From assembly GCA_037349105.1 (NCBI GenBank), contig JAYJMM010000105.1, positions 1,116,001 to 1,180,000 of the forward strand: DNA of 64,000 nucleotides. Reading direction: 5' to 3'. A program made the translations under genes and the position numbers. Below the pieces are notes generated by a model. That model was not told the origin of the DNA. It did no database searches and saw nothing but the letters and a program-made list of their open reading frames with translations. Each line of letters begins with the position of its first letter. Position 1 is the first letter of the stretch. Origin of the DNA: Limnomonas spitsbergensis (Eukaryota; Chlorophyta; Chlorophyceae; Chlamydomonadales). Shown piece after piece: positions 12,249 through 23,166 of the stretch.

Positions 12249-13007
12249 AGTCGTCTCTTGGTGCCTATAAAGATGCAAGGAATTGTCCAGCCAAAGTATG
12301 ACACCGGTTCAAGAGCTAGCGCGACGAGAATATGCTCTCGCATAACCGTACCTTGCCTGCTCACCCCAGCTTACGATAGCTGTTGCCTCGTCAGCAGGTT
12401 CCTCCAGCCAACCTGGAAATGATACCAGGCTACAGTGAAATAAAAACCCTAGACCGTCCTCATCGGATCTGAGCACCAGCAGTCCATAACAAAGCTGGAA
12501 TCCAAGATTTTGGTAAGCCGTGCCTCCTACATACACGGTGCCTTGAAGGCTTGGCCTGACAAGTTAATTATCTTGGCAGATGCCCTTGGATGCCCCCGTA
12601 AGGACCCCGTAAGGACCCCAGATCCTCACCTGAGGCCTTTAGATCTCCCAAATATGCCCCCTGATCCCCTAAAACCCATGGCCCCACCAGGCCCCTAGAC
12701 CCCCATGGGGCCATTGTAGATCCTCCGCGTACTACCCCCCGTCCGGTATTCCATTATTCGCCCCTAAATCCCCACTTCGGTATCAGATCCCCCCTCAGGC
12801 CCCTGGATCCACCGTCTGGATCCCCACTTCGGCCTTGGATTCCCCTTACACCCTAGCTTCCCCACCGGTTAAGGCTTATCCCGTTGCAGGAAACATTGCC
12901 CGACACTCACAGTAAGCAGCTAACCACGGTGTAGGCCAAACAATATTTGGGCGTATCTTGGGTTGCCCGCCCATGTATTTTCTTCGGTCACACCCTTGGT
13001 CCATAAG
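12249..13007. other. Upstream region of the PLC-like gene; C-rich imperfect repeats
   Basis: No exon is evident. From about 12585 to 12860 the sequence is built of imperfect short units of the type GATCCCC, CCCCTAGA and GGCCCC. The likely minus-strand promoter lies just above 12248. Confidence 0.5.
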
Positions 13008-13998
13008 TCAATAACGTTACACCTCTGGGCCCGCTTAAAGCTCGGCCGCGTGGGCGCCCAACTGTTCAGAAGGGAGTAAAAAGGAACTAAAAGGAAGAGA
13101 GGGGGAAAGGAACAAAATGAGAGGTCGGGAAGGCTAAGCAGACCAAGTTCAACACCTGAGTTCCACTAGAGACTAGCCCTCAACAAAGCCTCTAAGAAAA
13201 GATAAGTCCAGAAAAGCAAGCGTATCCCACCCCTGCTTGGCCGCGAGGGCGCCCCACTGATCAGAAGGGAGAAGAGAATAAACTAAAAAGGGGGCAAACA
13301 ACAACATTAACAAAAAAAGGACCATAGAGAAGCCCGGAAAGGCCAACAACACCGGCCTCAGAAACCCTTGAGACTAACCCTCAATAATGCCCACAGCACA
13401 GTCCACAAAAGCAAGTGCGTCCCACTCATGCTCAGCCTGGTACAACTGGTGGAAGTTAGTGGCAGCGCCGGGAGGACCTGCCCACCCCCGCTCCCGGAAC
13501 TGCCCCCTGACACTAGGGCACTGGAAGCACACCTCCGGGCGCTGCCACTAACTTCCACCAGTTGTACCAGGCTGAGCATGGGTGGGACGCACTTGCTTTT
13601 GTGGACTGTGCTGTGGGCATTATTGAGGGTTAGTCTCCTGGGTTTCTGAGGCCGATGTCGTTGGCCTTTCCGGCCTTCTCTTTTGGCCTTTTTCTTTGTT
13701 GTTGTTGTTGTTTGCCCCCTTTTTAGTTTCTTCTCTTCTCCCTTCTGATCAGTGGAGCGCCCTCGCGGCCAAGCAGGGGTGGGATTGCTTTCCTGGACTT
13801 TTCTTTTCTTGGAGGCTTTGTTGAGGGGTACTCTCTAGTGCAACTCAGGTGTTGGACTTGGTCTGCTTAGCCTTCCCGGCCTCTCCTTTTGTTCCTTTCC
13901 CCCTCTCTTCCTTTTAGTGCCTCCATAAATCCCTTCTGAACAGTTGGGCGCCCACGCGGCCGAGCTTTGAGCGGGCCCAGAGGTGTAACGTTATTGAC
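13008..13998. mobile_element. Large fold-back (inverted-repeat) element
   Basis: A left arm of about 470 bp (13008 to about 13475) is matched in reverse complement by a right arm (about 13531 to 13998), leaving a spacer of about 55 bp. Outer ends are GTCAATAACGTTACACCTCT at 13008 and its complement AGAGGTGTAACGTTATTGAC at 13979-13998. Paired landmarks include GGCCGCGTGGGCGCCCAACTG, CCACTGATCAGAAGGGAGAAG and CAGCCTGGTACAACTGGTGG with their complements. Short ORFs occur in each arm only because the arms mirror each other; no transposase is visible. It is non-autonomous if mobile. Confidence 0.85.
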
Positions 13999-14025
13999 AT
14001 TATGATTTATACTGTTGTACGCCGA

Positions 14026-14069
14026 TGCGGCCGAGCTTTGCAGCATGGCCCAGTGGTGTAACGTCATTG
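14026..14069. repeat. Extra copy of the fold-back terminus
   Basis: GCGGCCGAGCTTTGCAGC...GTGGTGTAACGTCATTGAC repeats the right end of the adjacent fold-back element, 28 bp beyond it, in the same orientation as the right arm. Confidence 0.7.
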
Positions 14070-14136
14070 ACAAAATGATTTATAGTGCCACAAATTCATG
14101 TTAAAGGATGAGGTTCTGTCAGGGTTGCGGACTCTC

Positions 14137-14409
14137 TTATAAAATATAGCGATCCGCTGGATTAAAAAAACAAACATAATATAACACCATAGCATACAAG
14201 CATACCCATACCGACATACCGTACATCAGATTCCTGTTTATGTCAGCCATAAATTTATTCCAGCCAGTCCAGTATGTATCAGCCACGAGCTTTGCAAGGG
14301 GAGTGGGCGCTATGTCCACAAAATCCCAAGGTTCCCACGGCTCCGGATCCGAGCAGGCCCCAGACGTAAGGTCACCAGCTTGCAGTGCAAGCAGCCAAGC
14401 ACCCAACAT
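14137..14409 (-). CDS. Possible small membrane protein (hypothetical)
   Basis: A 90-codon reading frame with a hydrophobic start (MLGAWLLALQAG), an acidic Trp-containing middle (PEPWEPWDFVDIAPTPLAKL) and one clear membrane segment near the end (VWVCLYAMVLYYVCFF). It is not recognised as any family. It lies downstream of the TMCO4-type gene on the same strand, between it and the fold-back element. A GTATGTCGG donor-like site lies inside the frame, so it may instead be one exon of a longer gene. Confidence 0.3.
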   Translation of the reverse strand: MLGAWLLALQAGDLTSGACSDPEPWEPWDFVDIAPTPLAKLVADTYWTGWNKFMADINRNLMYGMSVWVCLYAMVLYYVCFFNPADRYIL

Positions 14410-14697
14410 CCAGAAAGCAGCCTCATTGCGTCACAATCCCATGCATCAGATGAGATGCTATGGTGCACTGAAAAAACCTCACGGCCACACTTGGAATGCT
14501 CTGCACGCCCCTCCCCCACCCTGCCCGAGGGTTTTGGTCGCCACACGAGATGGCTGCCCATAGAGCAGGGCGTCGTCAATACATCAGTATATATAAACAA
14601 AGCACAGGCTCCACTACCATTTCCATCTCACGGTTAATATCTAACACGGTACCACCACATCTAGGTGATCCCATTAACAACATTAGACGTCAGTAGC

Positions 14698-17600
14698 CTA
14701 ATCTACAAGGACTTGACGCTGTGGGCACTGCAACCCATCCCCACTAGCCACAGACAGGCCCAGGCGGGCCAGCAGGTCCGGCATGCGGCTTTCATAGTCT
14801 GCATGACATGACACGATGTCTCCAATATCTCGGTTCTCCACCCCAGCTCCCTCCACAGGGGACAGGCCCGCTAGCGAAGTCATGCCCGCCAAGGAGGTGG
14901 CAGACAGCATCTTGTACCTGCACACAATTGAAATTGTACAGGACCAGTGCCGGTAAGGTCTTGGCTGATTTGATGATCACCATATTACCGCCAAATTCCA
15001 AAGTACCCAAATGAGCATAAAACATAGTGCACTATTCTGATCACCGGTACAGTGGTAGCCCTGCTCAGCGATTGTTTTCGTATGCACCATTGCACCAAAC
15101 CTCCTTTGGCAGGCCGCCAGACAGCCGCCTATGGGCCAATGGGGTCCAAACTTGTCACAGATTAAGTCCGGGGGCCCAAGCAGCTGGGCTCCTTGCCCCC
15201 CCCCCCTCTGGCCGCAGGCTGTGATGTAATTGAGTTGCAGCTTAAAACCCTAAACAGCAAAGTGACACTGCTGCACTACCTGGTACAGGCAAAAACACAT
15301 TATTTCATATTCAAAATTTTAGTCTTTGGTGCACTACAGGCAAGGCGCATGGGACCACGTCCACTATGATGAAATCATATGCAGCATGCGTAGGGTCTAG
15401 AGGATACAGCGGCTGTTCACGTTCTAGGGTCAAGAGCGGTAGTTTCAGAGCGGGCAGCATCTGGTCCCAATTGCCCCAGCCGTGGTCCACCAGGGGACCT
15501 GAAAAGGTGCCCCGGTGCGCCCTAAATGATCCAATGGTTAAACTGCGGAGCATTTCAGAATCTTGCTTGCCTCCGATGCTCACGTGCGCCGCCGCCGTCG
15601 CTTAGACCTTGGCAGGCAAACTTGAACTATGAGCCACACGAAGAACAAACAAACCAAACAAATCCTGAACTCTTGAGATCACTTTAAAAAATAGATGGAT
15701 AAATACAACAAAGGTCATCAGGGAAGCATGTGTAATCCATGCCCAGCACTGCTCAGCAGCATCTTGCACCTGAGCATACAGACACACCTCCGGCAGGGTA
15801 CCCGCCGCAGAAATGCATGTGGAAGGGCAAGGTGTGGACCCACAGCCTCTGGGATTCTAAGTGGAAGAGCGAGGAACTTGCAGGTGAGAACCTCAGGAGC
15901 ACTGCATGCCTGCATGTATTCCAGGTCAGCCTGATTCAAAGTCAGGAACACCGAACCCTCAACAACCTTGTCTCTTAACCCTGAACCATAAAGCCATCCT
16001 GGAACCCTCAGTCCCCCCGCACGGCCCCATGCCCTCCTTCCCCCTTACGACAGGCATTACCTGAACACGACGGACAGGGTCAGGTCCTTCGGGGCATACG
16101 CATTGACCAGGCGCCCAGCAACAACCGCCCGCGCGCACGCCCACCGCGCACTGTCGTTTGTGCTAATCGGTGCGCCCATGAGCACCGCCGCCTGCACGAT
16201 GCCACGGCAGCCCAGACGCGAGAGCTCCAGCAGGGCGTGGTACACCGCGACAGCGCCCATGGAGTAACCTACCAGCGTGACAGGTCGGCCACGGGCCACC
16301 CCCACCGCGAGCTGCCGGCCCAGCATGGTGCCTGCATCCTGGGAGGGACAGGGCACAAGGGAGGGTATAGGCCCAGCACCCTTATGCTTAATGAAGTGTG
16401 CACCAGACCACCTTGGGCAGGCCGCTGTTCCGCCCGCGTGGCATGGGTGGAACACAGGTCAGAGGGAGCCAGCTCCATACTGCAGCCTGATAGGAACGGG
16501 TAAGCAATGCTGTGGAGCGGAAGGTCACACCGTTACTGGGGTCAAGTAGCCCGTATCGCCATGAAATGCTGTAAAGAGAAGAGGTTATACCGCTTCAAGG
16601 GTGGGGCCGTGGGGATGGCGGATTTAAGTCCAGCGCGAGTATCTGTGTCTTTACTGGACAACATGAAAAGCTCAAGATCTACATATCTGAAACAGCTGTT
16701 GACAAACGTATGTACATGGGGTATGCACAGTCAATAACTGCAATTATCATATGGAGGATGAATGGATGATCTCTTCCATGAGCCAGCACCTTCCCAGCCA
16801 CATTCATCCACCATAAATCCTAGACCCTAACCCGTACCTCGGCCCTCTGCAGAGCTAGCCGCCACGGTGCATTGATCCGACGAATGAGGTTGAGCGCTGT
16901 AAGAGGCAGTGCGGCTGTCGCGGACAACACGGCTTCCAGGCCGAACGAGAACACAGACCTCAGCGCTTGGTCGCACGCAAAGCGTTGGACGCTAAAAGCG
17001 ACGGCGCGCAGCACGCTTGCGTCAAACACGACCGCGTACCGCTCCGCCTGGCAGGCCACACCGTCCCCTGGGCAGGCGACCTCCTCGGCTACCTGCAGCC
17101 ACGAAAGGGTGGATCGTCAGAAATAGAAAGAACATAGTTTTCAGTTACATTTCAGCTTGCACATACTGTATGTGCCAGGCTTTACACTTAACCCCCCATT
17201 GGTCACGCACTAGTGTCCATACCGGGACTCAGGGAGCAGGTGAGACACTAGACTTAAGCTACGCACAATCCCATAGCTGAGGCAGGGTTCGGTGGGGAGT
17301 AAGGTAATCAGATTGGAGAAGCATGAGCAGAGCTACGCTGTGCCCCTGCAACCCTCAACGATGCATCTTGTTTATGCCTGCTTTTGATCGTATTAATAAT
17401 CCGCATGGCTGGTATGGGAGATGCCCCCCCCCAAGCCAGCAGCTTCGCACCAGCTTCCAAGGCGAGGTGAAGCCTTCGGGACTGGCCATGAAGCCGGACA
17501 CGCAAATGATGAGCGACAGGTTGGCGGGGAGGGGCGGGTCGCGGAGCGGGAGCGGCAGCAGCCGCGAGACAGGCAGCAGGGCCGGCGCCTCCGGTAGCAC

Positions 17601-20600
17601 ATCTGGCGGCGCAGCAGAGTCGGCCGGCCGGCCCGGCTGCACGCCTTCGTGGTCAATTTCTTCGCCAGAAAGGCCGCCCGCCGGCACCGAAGGGCCTTTT
17701 AAATCAATCAACACAGCCTCCAGATCCTGGCAAGGTCAGGATTGCAGGGTTGAGAGCAGCCTGCAGTCAGGACGACGCTTACGGTGTTGCAAATGAGGTT
17801 AAAAGATGAGGGCTTGATGTTCAGTTAGTCGATGGAGGGTCCTAATAAAACAGCACGCACCCAAGCTCCGAACAACAGGATGGCTTAAGATTGAATAGCC
17901 CTGCTCTTCAGCCTCAGCCTGCCTGCTCCTCAACCTGCGCCTAAGATCAGCCTAACGATGACCTTGAACTCCACCCATTGTCTTCAACAGTGCATGCAGC
18001 AGTCCTTGAGTCCGGGCAAACAATCCTCCGCATTGTCTCTGTCCGTGCACACCAGATCACCTTTGGGCGGCCATGCCGTTTGGGGCACCGGTTTGGTGTA
18101 ATGGGAACCAAACCGGGGGCCAAAACGGCATGGCTTCCTGCACTATAAGCTGCCGGCTGGAGGCAGTCATGCTCCTGACATGTAGCTGAAGCAGCACAAA
18201 ATGTAAGCAGTGGCCTCCATCGCCCCTCCCCCGTGCGTGGTCTGCCGTGGGCAGCAGGGCGTCGAAGATGCCCCCGGCCCCATTTTCACCTCAAGGTTCT
18301 CCCACGCCTCTGCCTCATCCTCCTTGCTGCACTCATCCACCGGTGCCAGCGGCCCAGCCGCCGCAGGCTCATCCAGGTCCAGGTAGCCGAACTGCTGGAC
18401 GCCCCCGACCATCTCCCGCGCCGCGGCCGCTGCCGCCGAGGCGCCATAGTAGGTCAGGCCGGCAGTCAGGGCAACAGCACCCGCCGAGGACGCCACAACG
18501 GCCCCGGTGGCAGCCCCAGCCACCGGCACAAAACCCAGCAGCGCCCCACCCAGCGACGTCAGCACAGGCGCAGCCAAGCCACCCGTCAGCAGCATGAGGC
18601 CTCCCCCCGCCACCGTCGCAGCTCCAACCTGCGGCGCAAAGGTACGTTGTGTGCACAAAAATGGAACAACATATATGTGGCCTTTGCCGGTATCCACGCC
18701 CTGAGGCGGGGAAAGAGGAAGCTATCCTTCATTGGAGGTGGCTTAGGGGGCGTCTGTTCAGCTCTGGGGCGACTGACTGAATTGCCGCAAGGCACGCCAA
18801 ACTCCCCCCCGTCTCAATCCCCAAACCATGGTCTCAAAGCTTGCATCCTGGTCATCCCTTTCCCCCAAACCACGCACCTTGAGGGCAGACCAGCTGTTCT
18901 CCGAGGGACCTGATGTGGCAGAATCAGCCGCGCGGCGCTGCAACGTCTCGCACATCGCCTCTTCCGCAGCGCCCATCTCCTCCTCTGCAGCGCCGCAGCC
19001 CTCCCCCATCTCTGCAGCGTCCTCATAGATGCTCTTGGCGCGCTGCCGCTCCATCTGTAGCAGCGCGGCTGAGGGCACACGGAGCAGAGCTGCCGTGCGC
19101 TGCAGCGCGACTCGCGCCCTCGCGTCATAGTGGTAGCAGACATTACCCCGCCCCGCCCTCTGCAGAGCGAAAGGATAATCAAGCAGGGGAGAGCAAATGT
19201 AGGCCCCGTTCGCCTCAGGAGATTTGGTGCGGCGACGCATGAAGGGATGCACACATGCGTGTATACGTGCATGCTTGCATGTGTGTGTGTGTGTGAGTAC
19301 AAAGGTCTAAACAGTCTACTAGCATGGGTGCGCTGCCTACCGTTCGCAAATATAGATACATAAAAAGGCCATAGCAAGGCGTCTTGGGGGGCACAGGCTT
19401 CTGGTGCAGGTGCGCGGGTTGCTTGGGGTGTGGAGCCACAGGGACCCTACTACATCTCCGCAGAGGCTCAGGTTACCCGCTGCCCCACATTGACACAGCC
19501 TAGTAAGCTAAACAGCATCGCCCCCCCTCGCATGTGCGGGACATGTGGAGACAGCAGTGCTCATAAAAAAGAGGAGCCCATTATTTATTTCTTAGGCATA
19601 GCAGTAAGATGGGTCATCTGAGGTCTGGACCCTTGCCAGAGCTGATGAGCCTGCAGGGTGCAGGGTACCCATGTGCACCATGAGTGAAATATTCTGCCAA
19701 CCCTAAACGCTCAACCAAGGCAACGTGGTGATTAGCTATCATCCCTTCTCTTGTACCTTCGCACGCGGCGGTGGCCGCGTCAGGCAGTCCAAAAGGCAGC
19801 GGACTGCCTCCACAGACCTATTCAGCGGCTCCATATCCAGCGTGGCCGCAGGGCAAGCGGTGCCTGATGAGCGGCCCAGAGCCACAGGCGCCACTATGGG
19901 CTCGGTGGCCGCTGACAAGACCGCCTGTGCAGCCTGTTGATCCCCACCCTCACACTCCTCCCCGCTGAATCCCTGTGGAGGATCTGATGCCTGCATGAGG
20001 GCCGCCTCCCGAGCCATGCACCGCTCTATCTCTGATGCGGCCGCTGAGTCCCCCCTAGGCCCAGGAGCACACCTCAGTGCAGGCGCGGGCACCCAGGATC
20101 CTCCCTCCTCCTCGTCAATTCCCCAGCCTGCAGGTGGCTCCGAGGTCGCCAACAATGCCGCCTCTTCAGCCTGACGTCGGTCCAGACTACAAGACCTCTC
20201 CTCGGCCGGCATCATAGATGCAGGATAGGAGCCGCACGCCCGCGCACTGCTCTCTTCCAGGCCACTAGCGGTGGCAGTACCTCCAGAGGCCACGTGAGCA
20301 CTGCTGGAAGCTGCCGGCTGCCAGGGCGCTGCTAGGACATCAGGGTCTTTAAGCCGCGGGTCAATAATATAAACGTAGGAAAAGGCGTCATGTGTCAGCT
20401 GGCTCCAGGGCTCCTGCAAAACATCAGAGGAAACAGTGGGGCATATTGCTGAGTGATTCAGCTACAATTCACCTACATTACGCACCTGGGCCAGGATGGC
20501 TTGGTGCGTTAAGCCTTGCTGGTTAGGCCACTGGCATTGGTTAGTCAAGGCTGTGCCAATCGGTCTAGTGCCAGCTGCCCAACAGCAAGAGAGGGCCTGG

Positions 20601-20666
20601 TGCACGCTATATATTCATTGAGCAGCAGCAGCAGCAGAGGGCTAATACAACACCCATAAGAACGGT

Positions 20667-20697
<31 letters not shown>

Positions 20698-22214
20698 CAG
20701 GGCTAGTGCAACACCCTCGAGAATGGCAGCAGCAGAAGCAGAGGGATAGTGCAGCACCCCTGTAAACAGCAGCAGCAGCAGCAGCAGCATAGAAAAAGTG
20801 TAAAAAGCTCACCTGTCCCTCGGTGTCATCAGGTGCGCGGGGCAGGCCCAGCAAGCGTGCCGTTTCGCTCCCAGGCAGGCCCAAGCGGAGATAAAGCTCT
20901 GGCAGCATCCTGGCAGCGAGATCCCTGCCCCAACTGTCATCGGAGGGGCTGCCAGCAGCAGCTCTGGCCATCTGAGAGGAAGCGCGTGCTGCGCCTGCCT
21001 CTGCATCTTTGGCCCTCTGCAAGGCTTCAGCGCCGAGCAGTGCCCTTTTGGTGATGTCCCCGATTTTGTAGTCTTTATCTCCAGTTAGGCTCCTGCCCAG
21101 CCTGGTAATGGGAGCAAGTGAGAGCATATGGTTTCGCTGCATCCGTCAGAGGGTGCGAATAGCTGGTCGGTTGCGCGCCATGGGAGGGCTCCTACTAGCT
21201 GCACGCTACAGGCTATTATGGGGTACATAAGCTACAATTCTGACGCTGCAGGAATACAGCAACATGAAGCCTGAGGGGCATCAGGGCCTGGTGCAGCAAA
21301 CCCTAGTGCTTGGGCACCGCAGCCGTAAGCAGGCCGAGATTTGGTTCCCCCTAACCCAGTTGTGGCCGCCCAGCAGCCTGCCAAAGGTGGCCTGGAGCGT
21401 GATGTAATTACAACAGCTGCATACAGGATGATCTGAATGGGCCGACAAGTCTCTTTCAGCAGCTGCACGTGCCATAGCATTAAGCATCTCATCCACTGTT
21501 CTATTCCAGTGGTGGACGGCACCATATGTATCGCAGCACCGGCCTTCAACCCCAGTTTGTGCCAATGAGAGCACTGCCGCACTACAGGGCTCTACCGCAT
21601 TTAAGAGCTACCGCACTATCAGGCACTATCACACTTAGGCACTTGAACACTAAAGGGCACTGCCGCACTACAGGGCACTACTGGGCACTACTAGGCACTT
21701 GCGAACGAAGGTACAATGCGCCCGTCATCAAGTGGTGGATGCTTCACTCCCAGCTCTTGTTACATGGCCTATGGTGCTCTAGTTACAAGGGAATTTTTGC
21801 GCAGTGGCAGAAGGCATTACATTGCACACATACTGTAGAATCAGCGTTCATTTTAGTGTGCACCAGACCACCCGTGGGTGGCCGCTGGGGGGGCCACTAA
21901 TGGGCCATTGCGAATCAAACCTTGAATGACCTACAGCCGGTGGCCCGAGCAGCAGGACATAGGGCTGTACCAGACCCCCCTAGCCGGAGCTAGCGCTGAA
22001 ACAGCCTAAAATTAACATTGCTCTTGAGGGGATTTTCATGCTAGTCGCCCGTCTGCACACATACTCACTTGCGAGTGAAGTCTCCAAATTTATAGCCTCG
22101 TTTTGGTTCAACAGGTTGTGGTGCTGGCGGCGGCGGCGGCGGCGGTGGCAGGGCTGACACCGGCTCAGCTCGGGTGCCAGGGGTCAGGATCCGGGAAAGC
22201 TCCTCCCTAGGCAT
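14698..22214 (-). CDS. TMCO4/DUF726-type alpha/beta hydrolase, membrane-associated
   Basis: Nine exons join without a phase conflict to give 913 residues: 22069-22214, 20813-21101, 19757-20413, 18878-19159, 18290-18628, 17451-17726, 16838-17092, 16061-16338, 14698-14917. The family holds predicted serine hydrolases of eukaryotic membranes. Residues 23-30 are polyproline. Residues 40-49 (GYKFGDFTRK) and 59-68 (DYKIGDITKR) form a tandem motif. Exon 3 (146-364) is low-complexity and acidic. Exon 5 (459-571) is a Gly/Ala-rich hydrophobic, probably membrane-inserted stretch. ICVSGFMASPEGF in exon 6 matches the conserved strand after which the fold continues. The triad is visible: Ser774 in GYSMGA, Asp833 in APKDLTLSVVF, His879 in DIVSCHADY. 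The frame is open 5' of the chosen ATG, so the start may lie upstream. Its natural substrate is unknown. Confidence 0.9.
15081..15250 (-). repeat. SINE-like dispersed repeat, copy 4
   Basis: In the last intron of the TMCO4-type gene. Reverse-strand order: GCACCAAACCTCCTTTGGCAG, GGCCCAAGCAG, CTGTGATGTAATTGAGTTGC. A C10 run interrupts it. Confidence 0.7.
15311..15583 (-). CDS. Unassigned reading frame inside the last TMCO4-gene intron
   Basis: A 90-codon frame with coding-like composition, including RSLTIGSFRAHRGTFSGPLV and TLEREQPLYPLDPTHAAYDF, ending TGA just before an AT-rich stretch. It extends upstream to a stop near 15600. Flanking exons 8 and 9 of the host gene join in phase without it, so it is not needed there. 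It could be an alternative exon, a nested gene fragment or chance. Confidence 0.25.
   Translation of the reverse strand: MSIGGKQDSEMLRSLTIGSFRAHRGTFSGPLVDHGWGNWDQMLPALKLPLLTLEREQPLYPLDPTHAAYDFIIVDVVPCALPVVHQRLKF
16389..16440 (-). repeat. SINE-like repeat, 3' fragment
   Basis: GTGTGCACCAGACCACCTTG and GGCAGGCCGCTG only, in the intron between exons 7 and 8 of the TMCO4-type gene. Confidence 0.6.
18046..18196 (-). repeat. SINE-like repeat with rearranged middle
   Basis: Ends are typical (GTGCACACCAGATCACC, TGTAGCTGAAGCAGCAC), but the middle carries GCCATGCCGTTT...AAACGGCATGG, a perfect local inverted repeat not seen in other copies. Confidence 0.65.
20456..20612 (+). repeat. SINE-like dispersed repeat, copy 5
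   Basis: In the intron between exons 2 and 3 of the TMCO4-type gene, from ATTCAGCTACAATTCACC to GGTGCACGCTATA, directly 5' of CAG-rich repeats. Confidence 0.75.
20620..20790. repeat. CAG-tract mini-array
   Basis: Three units of about 65 bp, each a GGGCTAATGCAACACCC-type core followed by a pure or nearly pure (CAG)n run; the longest run has ten CAGs near 20670-20698. It lies wholly within the second intron of the TMCO4-type gene. Confidence 0.85.
21228..21400 (+). repeat. SINE-like dispersed repeat, copy 6
   Basis: AAGCTACAATTC through GGGCCTGGTGCAGCAAACCC to GCCTGCCAAAGGTGGCCTGG, inside intron 1 of the TMCO4-type gene. Confidence 0.75.
21570..21705. repeat. GCACTAC-type imperfect short tandem repeat
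   Basis: Repeated variants of CCGCACTACAGGG, GGCACTATC and GGCACTTG with spacings of about 10-21 bp, in intron 1 of the TMCO4-type gene. Confidence 0.7.
21850..22013 (-). repeat. SINE-like dispersed repeat, copy 7
   Basis: Reverse orientation, both ends intact: ATTTTAGTGTGCACCAGACC at the start and GCTGAAACAGCCTAAAATT at the end. The conserved TAAAAT 3' end is best seen here. Confidence 0.8.
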
Positions 22215-23166
22215 GCTGTTAAGGCCAGTTGCAGGATGCGAAGATGTTAGGATTGGATAGGAGAGTGTGGAGAGGGGGGTTAGAGTGATGGGGCTGTCCT
22301 AAACAGGGTAGGAAAGATTTCTCCCTATTTCTTGATGCCGGATAGCCTGCTCGACAGCATTTGTGGATGAGTCAATAAAAATAGCGATTGGCTGGTGGTT
22401 AAGGCTGAACATAAGTTCAGTTAGGGTCTCATTGTCTCTCCCTAAACCGCAGAACTTGGGAGAGTTTGAGGCGCTATACCGGGAGCTGTTTGGACTCTGA
22501 CAGTGGGGCCTTTGTCATGCAGTGGAGGGTTCCTGGGTATTTGTGTGATACCATCCTCTCACCCCCAGACATTGCCGCGTCGCGTGGCCATGCCTCCTTC
22601 AGCTGTTGAGGCAACGGCATGCAGGGAAATGGTGAAGACTGCTGCTGCGGCCAGGAGATGGATCTCGTGTAGATCCGCATCCGTATCAATGCGGGTTGCC
22701 AAATCCATGGCAGCGCTAATTGGTTCCAACCTTTCTCATATGTAAGATGTTGAAAAGTGGCCGTGCGTATCTAAAGCTTCGGTCAATCTTTCCCGGACCA
22801 AGTCGAGCAGTATCAATACCAGACTAGCTTTTTATAATGACGTATATATTGGCCTAGTACCTATCTGCTTGGTTTGATTTGAGGTCTGACGTGCGATGGG
22901 GTTCCTGATACCGTATACTCCAACCCCAATAAAAAAATAAAAAGCCAACACCCTGCTTCCGCGAAGAGTAGGCAATTTGCATAAATCCTGGAGCTGGAGC
23001 TGGGGGTATGTCTAACTAACATCTGCAGTAGAGATGTCTGATCTGCGGTGTTCGTTTTGCCGTACACTGCGTGTTAATTCAGCGCAAAACTCGATGTCGG
23101 TGATGTCACAATCGTTATCTTATTTGATTGTATTATACACGCATCGACCAACTTGCTGGCATTACA
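22215..23166. promoter_or_regulatory. Divergent intergenic region, TMCO4-type (minus) and TMEM115-type (plus)
   Basis: About 950 bp between two divergent translation starts. No credible exon is assigned. An AT-rich stretch at 22800-23000 (poly-A and TATATAT-like runs) sits nearer the TMEM115 side. No defined box could be assigned with confidence; the promoter role is inferred from position. Confidence 0.45.

Noticed and set aside
13358..13649. Two similar short proteins on opposite strands
   Set aside because: They arise from the mirrored arms of the fold-back element.
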